Assembly (NCBI GenBank): GCA_025456385.1
Contig: JALOKS010000064.1
Span: 1 to 10,350 of the forward strand
Direction: 5' to 3'
Source of the DNA: Thermoanaerobaculales bacterium
Lineage (GTDB): Bacteria > Acidobacteriota > Thermoanaerobaculia > Thermoanaerobaculales > Sulfomarinibacteraceae
Length of the DNA: 10,350 bases
Part shown: piece after piece, positions 7,266 to 10,350 of the stretch
Position numbering within the stretch: position 1 is the first letter of the stretch
How the letters are laid out: every line of letters starts with the position of its first letter
Program-made: the position numbers and the translations under genes
The notes under the pieces: model-generated
The model's input: the letters and a program-made list of their open reading frames with translations, nothing else
Told to the model about the DNA's origin: nothing
Databases searched by the model: none

Positions 7266-7967
7266 ATGCAGCCCATGACTGACCGACCCGCAGCTGCAGT
7301 TCTCCTCTCGGGTGGCTTGGATTCGACGACGGTTCTCGCGATCGCGCGGTCGGAGGGCCTCGAGTGCCACTGCCTGACCGTGGACTACGGCCAGCGGCAC
7401 CGCATCGAGCTGGATGCGGCCCGCCGCGTCGCCGCGGCGTTCGGCGCCGCCTCCCACCGGATCGTGGCCCTCGACCTGCGCGCGATCGGCGGCTCGGCCC
7501 TGACCGCCGACATCGCGGTCCCGAAGGAACGCGAGCTCGACCGCCGCGAGGTCCCGGTCACCTACGTGCCGGCCCGCAACACGGTGCTGCTGGCCCTGCT
7601 CCTCGGCCTCGCCGAGGTCGTGGGCGCGGAGGAGCTCTTCATCGGCGCCAACGCGGTCGACTACTCCGGCTACCCGGACTGTCGCCCGGCCTTCCTCGCG
7701 GCCTTCGAGCGGCTCGCCGCCGTCGCCACCGTCGCCGGCACCGAGCACGGCGCGCGCTACCGGGTGCGGGCGCCCCTCCTCGAGCTCGGCAAGGCGGACA
7801 TCATCCGCCGCGGCCTCGCCCTCGGGGTCGACTACGGCCTGACCTGGTCCTGCTACGACCCGGGCCCCGACGGCCTCGCCTGCGGCCGCTGCGACTCGTG
7901 CCGGCTGCGCCGCCGCGGCTTCGCGGAGGCCGGGGCGAGGGACCCGCTGCCCCAGGCCCGCGGCTGA
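7266..7967 (+). CDS. queC: 7-cyano-7-deazaguanine (preQ0) synthase QueC
   Basis: QueC uses ATP and ammonia to turn 7-carboxy-7-deazaguanine into preQ0, the precursor of queuosine in tRNA and of other 7-deazaguanines. At 233 residues it is the usual size. Sequence marks: the PP-loop SGGLDS (15-20) that binds ATP, TVDYGQRHRIEL, VPARNTVLLALLLGLAE, IGANAVDYSGYPDCRP, the PLLELGKADIIRRG segment, and the zinc site made by C196, C206, C209 and C212 in WSCYDPGPDGLACGRCDSCRLR. All key residues are present. Start: ATG at 7266 precedes the conserved core by about ten residues; the frame continues upstream to 7143 but only through the heptamer array, and another ATG is at 7275. No strong Shine-Dalgarno site is visible. 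No queD, queE, queF or folE is in the window. The stop is 15 bases from the convergent gene. No preQ1 riboswitch could be recognised upstream. Confidence 0.97.
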   Translation: MQPMTDRPAAAVLLSGGLDSTTVLAIARSEGLECHCLTVDYGQRHRIELDAARRVAAAFGAASHRIVALDLRAIGGSALTADIAVPKERELDRREVPVTYVPARNTVLLALLLGLAEVVGAEELFIGANAVDYSGYPDCRPAFLAAFERLAAVATVAGTEHGARYRVRAPLLELGKADIIRRGLALGVDYGLTWSCYDPGPDGLACGRCDSCRLRRRGFAEAGARDPLPQARG

Positions 7968-7985
7968 GGCGCTGCCGGGCGCTCA
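7965..7985. terminator. Imperfect palindrome spanning both convergent stop codons
   Basis: TGAGGCGC and GCGCTCA form a seven-base-pair stem with one bulged G and a six-base loop. The outer TGA and TCA are the stop codons of queC and of the facing gene. It could act as a weak bidirectional terminator for the two convergent genes, but there is no T-tract on either side, and a stem this short is common in GC-rich DNA. Confidence 0.3.
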
Positions 7986-8519
7986 GTCCGCTGGATTCAC
8001 TCCGTCACCCTCGGGGCCGGCGCTGCTTCCCGAGCCCCGCAGCCGCATCTGGCCGATCTGGAACGCGGCCGGCTGGACCTCGCGCAGGGTCGACCACTGC
8101 TGCGGGCTCAGGACCCCGCGCATGGCGAGCAGGCGGTCGACCGAGGCGGCGAGCACGGCCGCGTTGGCCTGCTCCAGCTCCAGCCGCGCAGCGGCGAGGG
8201 CGTCCGGCTTCGGCTCCGACTCCGACAGGGCGCTCATCAACCTGGCGTAGGCCTGAGCGTAGCGGCGTGCCGCTTCCTTGGTGGCGTTGACCGCGGCATC
8301 CGCCATCTCGTCGAGCTGTGATTTCTGGCCGGCCGTGACGCCGACCTTGGCGGCGACCTCGTCCCTGTTCCACCACCGGGATGCCTGCTCGGCCCGCTGC
8401 ATCATCGCCCGCATCCGCGGCGGCGCCTTCTTCGCCGGCGGCGCCTGCTGGGCTCCCGTGGAGCTCGCGGCAAGAAGAAGCCCCGCCACCGTCGCTCCGA
8501 TCACCGCCCTGCAGCCCAT
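7983..8519 (-). CDS. Exported Spy/CpxP-like (LTXXQ-motif) protein
   Basis: A 178-residue protein with a signal peptide (hydrophobic core about 6-18, likely cut after TGA at 21-23), so it should be periplasmic. The mature part is helical, Ala- and charge-rich, and carries two LTXXQ-like motifs: VTAGQ (61-65), followed by KSQLDEM, and LSPQQ (137-141), followed by WSTLREV. This is the pattern of the Spy/CpxP family, which are periplasmic chaperones or stress adaptors with a cradle-like helical dimer. A basic, Met-containing stretch (KKAPPRMRAMMQR) precedes the first motif. Start: the frame is open to 8873, but that part is antisense to the sulfatase gene; the ATG at 8519 begins the signal peptide and follows a GGGAGGGGG tract. 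It is convergent with queC (15 bases) and divergent from the sulfatase gene (58 bases between start codons). A specific chaperone or metal role is not shown by the sequence. Confidence 0.8.
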   Translation of the reverse strand: MGCRAVIGATVAGLLLAASSTGAQQAPPAKKAPPRMRAMMQRAEQASRWWNRDEVAAKVGVTAGQKSQLDEMADAAVNATKEAARRYAQAYARLMSALSESEPKPDALAAARLELEQANAAVLAASVDRLLAMRGVLSPQQWSTLREVQPAAFQIGQMRLRGSGSSAGPEGDGVNPAD

Positions 8520-8577
8520 ACCCCCTCCCCTTGCATCCTGCACCCGGCAGCCTACCATGACGGGGGAGGCGCAGGTG
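8520..8577. promoter_or_regulatory. Compact divergent promoter region between Spy-like and sulfatase-like genes
   Basis: Only 58 bases separate the two start codons, and each end is taken up by a G-rich ribosome binding site. Any promoters must therefore overlap one another or lie inside the opposite gene. TTGCAT (8531-8536) is the only -35-like word I see and it has no matching -10. The arrangement suggests shared control, but no operator is recognisable. Confidence 0.35.
8562..8569 (+). promoter_or_regulatory. Strong Shine-Dalgarno that decides the sulfatase-like gene's GTG start
   Basis: GGGGGAGG lies eight bases before the GTG at 8578 and five before an in-frame GTG at 8575. It falls inside the reading frame of an upstream ATG at 8557, which has only a weak ribosome binding site. 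This favours a GTG start and an N-terminus beginning directly with the basic/hydrophobic anchor. Confidence 0.5.
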
Positions 8578-10350
8578 GTGCGGCGAGGACTCGCAATCGG
8601 CATCGTCGTCCTGGGCGTGGTGTCCGGAGTGGTCGCGCTCGTCGGGCTCGGGTCGAGAGCGAGGGCCGACCGCTTCGGAGGTCTCGAGCCGAGCCCCGGC
8701 GCCAACGTCCTCCTCATCACCGTCGACACGACCCGCGCCGACCACCTCGGCGCGTTCGGCGGCGATCCGGAGCTCACCCCCAACCTCGACCGCCTGGCGG
8801 CCCGCGGGGTGGCCTTTCTCGAAGCCCAGTCGCCGGCTCCCATCACCCTGGTCGCGCACGCCTCGATCCTCACCGGGCTTTACCCCTACCGGCACGGCAT
8901 CCGCAACAACGGCACCTTCTCGCTCGCCGAGAACGTGCCGACCCTCGCCACGGCGCTGCGGGACGAGAGCTACCGGACCGGTGCCTTCGTCTCCGCCTAC
9001 GTCCTCGCCCGGCGCTACGGCCTCGACCGCGGCTTCGAGGTCTACGACGACGACCTCAGCCGAGGCCGGCAGGAGAACGCCGGCGAGGTCCCGGCGCGGC
9101 GGGCCGAGGTCACCGTGGACAGCGCGATCGCCTGGCTCGACGAGGTTGCGGGGACCGGGGAACCCTTCTTCTGCTGGGTCCATCTCTACGATCCGCACGC
9201 CCCCTACGACCCGCCGGCCGGCTTCCGCGAGCGCTTCCCGAGCGACCCCTACAGCGGCGAGATCGCGTACATGGACTCCGAGATCGGGCGCCTCCTCGCC
9301 CACCTCGAAACGCGGGGCGAGGCGGACAAGACTTTCGTCGCGGTGATCGGCGACCACGGCGAGGCGCTCGGCGAGCACGGCGAGCAGACCCACGCCATCC
9401 TCCTCCACCAGGCCACCACCCGGGTGCCGTGGATCCTGGCCGGGCCCGGCCTTCCCGAGGGTGGCAAGGTCCGCGTGCCGGTGTCGGCCGTCGACCTGGC
9501 GCCGACCGTGGGCTGGCTGCTCGACGTCGAGCTGCCGGATGCCACGAACCTCGACGGCGTCGCGGTCGTCAACCCGTCGTCGGAGCGCCTCGGCGAGCTG
9601 GTCGACCGCAGCCTCTACATGGAGACCATGCTGCCGCGCTACCAGTATGGGTGGAGCGCGCTCCGGGGGATCCGGCGCGGCAGGTGGCAGGTCGTCGCCG
9701 GTGCCCGCCGCACCCTCTTCGATCTCGAGCGCGACCCGCGGGAGCTGGTCGACCGCAGCGCCAGCGATGCCGCTGCACTGCGCGATCTCGAGGAGCGCCT
9801 GAAGGCCGTGCTCGAGATCGACACCGCCGACGCCGCGGCCCGGGAGGTCATCAGCGAGAGCGAGCGCGAGAAGCTCGCCGCCCTCGGCTACCTCGGCTTC
9901 TCCGAGCTCGAGCGCCACGACCCTCCCGACCCGCGCGACCTCATCGGCGCCCACGTCCACATGGAGCGGGCGCGGGTGCTCGCGGCCCGCGGCCTCTCGG
10001 AGCAGGCGCTCGGCGAGCTCGACGCCATGCTCGGCGAGGACAGTCAGAACACCTCGGCTCTGGGCCTGCGCGCCAGCGTGCTGACCGGCATGGGCCGGCT
10101 CGACGAGGCCGCCGCGACCCTCGAGCGGTTGATCGCTCTCGACCCCGACAACGCCCAGAGCTATCGGAGCCTGGCCCAGCTCGAGCTCGGGCGGGGGCGG
10201 CCCGCGGCCGCGCTCGAGCTCGCCCGGATCGGAGGCGCGAAGCGCGGCGCCTTCGGCTCCCTGTGCGCGGTCGAGGCGGCGGCCCTGACCTCCCTCGGCC
10301 GGCGCGACGAGGCGGTGAGCCTGTTGGACGAGCGCCTCGCGGAGGACCCG
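8578..10350 (+). CDS. Membrane-anchored sulfatase-superfamily hydrolase with C-terminal TPRs (C-terminus cut by window edge)
   Basis: 591 codons are visible. Residues 2-25 (basic, then hydrophobic) form a membrane anchor or uncleaved signal, placing the enzyme outside the cytoplasm. Residues about 42-430 are a sulfatase/alkaline-phosphatase-fold domain: NVLLITVDTTRADHLGAFG (metal Asp D50), TPNLDRLAARGV, ASILTGLYPYRHG, and the second metal cluster GDHGEALGEHG (D259, H260) with H272 in QTHA. Sulfatases need a Cys or Ser in C/S-x-P-x-R to make formylglycine; here that place reads TLVAH (T90-H94), with neither nucleophile, Pro nor Arg. It is therefore unlikely to be a classical sulfatase; Thr could serve as nucleophile as in phosphodiesterases of this superfamily, or the site may be inactive. 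A conserved KLAALGYLG element follows at about 432-440, then TPRs from about 452 to the edge. Starts: GTG 8578 (or 8575) by its ribosome site; ATG 8557 is the alternative. The substrate is unknown. Confidence 0.88.
   Translation, partial: MRRGLAIGIVVLGVVSGVVALVGLGSRARADRFGGLEPSPGANVLLITVDTTRADHLGAFGGDPELTPNLDRLAARGVAFLEAQSPAPITLVAHASILTGLYPYRHGIRNNGTFSLAENVPTLATALRDESYRTGAFVSAYVLARRYGLDRGFEVYDDDLSRGRQENAGEVPARRAEVTVDSAIAWLDEVAGTGEPFFCWVHLYDPHAPYDPPAGFRERFPSDPYSGEIAYMDSEIGRLLAHLETRGEADKTFVAVIGDHGEALGEHGEQTHAILLHQATTRVPWILAGPGLPEGGKVRVPVSAVDLAPTVGWLLDVELPDATNLDGVAVVNPSSERLGELVDRSLYMETMLPRYQYGWSALRGIRRGRWQVVAGARRTLFDLERDPRELVDRSASDAAALRDLEERLKAVLEIDTADAAAREVISESEREKLAALGYLGFSELERHDPPDPRDLIGAHVHMERARVLAARGLSEQALGELDAMLGEDSQNTSALGLRASVLTGMGRLDEAAATLERLIALDPDNAQSYRSLAQLELGRGRPAAALELARIGGAKRGAFGSLCAVEAAALTSLGRRDEAVSLLDERLAEDP

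Noticed and set aside
7028..7282. Short plus-strand ORF across the nagZ-queC gap (84 codons)
   Set aside because: It only translates the tail of nagZ in another frame and the heptamer arrays, giving repetitive peptides such as ISDFGFRIS; it is the classic mis-call caused by this repeat.
8520..8577. Clear sigma-70 promoter in the divergent gap
   Set aside because: A TTGCAT word is present, but no -10 box sits at the right distance.
8005..9960. Minus-strand open frame of 651 codons antisense to the sulfatase-like gene
   Set aside because: The sense strand has a full sulfatase-fold domain with motifs in order; the antisense frame has no domain and runs into the opposite frame of the Spy-like gene. 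It is codon-bias shadow.

Overview
This window is GC-rich throughout (about 70% by eye) and densely packed with genes. It looks like a chromosomal segment of a high-GC, Gram-negative-type bacterium, because it has a lipoprotein, a periplasmic Spy/CpxP-like protein and NagZ. A Hanks-type Ser/Thr kinase fused to a TolB-N-like domain and TPRs, and a sulfatase-fold/TPR protein, are both typical of Acidobacteriota (for example Thermoanaerobaculia/Vicinamibacteria-like lineages). This placement is an inference from gene content; there is no rRNA gene to confirm it.

Layout. Positions 1-1969 (minus) hold a large transmembrane Ser/Thr protein kinase whose C-terminal TPR region runs off the left edge. 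A divergent intergenic region (1970-2158) separates it from a plus-strand cluster: an HD-domain nucleotidase-like protein (2159-2734), a DUF4136-type lipoprotein (2840-3367), mutS (3393-5993) and a NagZ-like GH3 hydrolase (6021-7058). The last three are 25-27 bases apart and are probably co-transcribed. A 207-base gap (7059-7265) follows, carrying two inverted arrays of a 7-base repeat. Then come queC (7266-7967, plus), a convergent small Spy/CpxP-like exported protein (7983-8519, minus), and, only 58 bases away and divergent, a membrane-anchored sulfatase-superfamily/TPR protein (8578 onward, plus) that runs off the right edge.

How the genes relate. The central cluster mixes DNA repair (MutS), probable nucleotide monophosphate hydrolysis (HD protein), cell-wall recycling (NagZ) and an envelope lipoprotein. 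It is housekeeping in character rather than a dedicated pathway. QueC makes preQ0 for 7-deazaguanine synthesis and has no pathway partner here. The two edge genes both pair an enzymatic domain with TPRs.

I found no convincing new multi-gene system such as a defence island, CRISPR array or biosynthetic cluster. The features most worth a second look are the paired inverted heptamer arrays upstream of queC, which could pair over about 34 bp using G-U wobbles on one strand only, the non-canonical nucleophile motif of the sulfatase-like protein, and the cysteine-rich substitution in the NagZ substrate loop. The long antisense reading frames over mutS/nagZ and over the sulfatase gene are explained by GC-rich codon bias.
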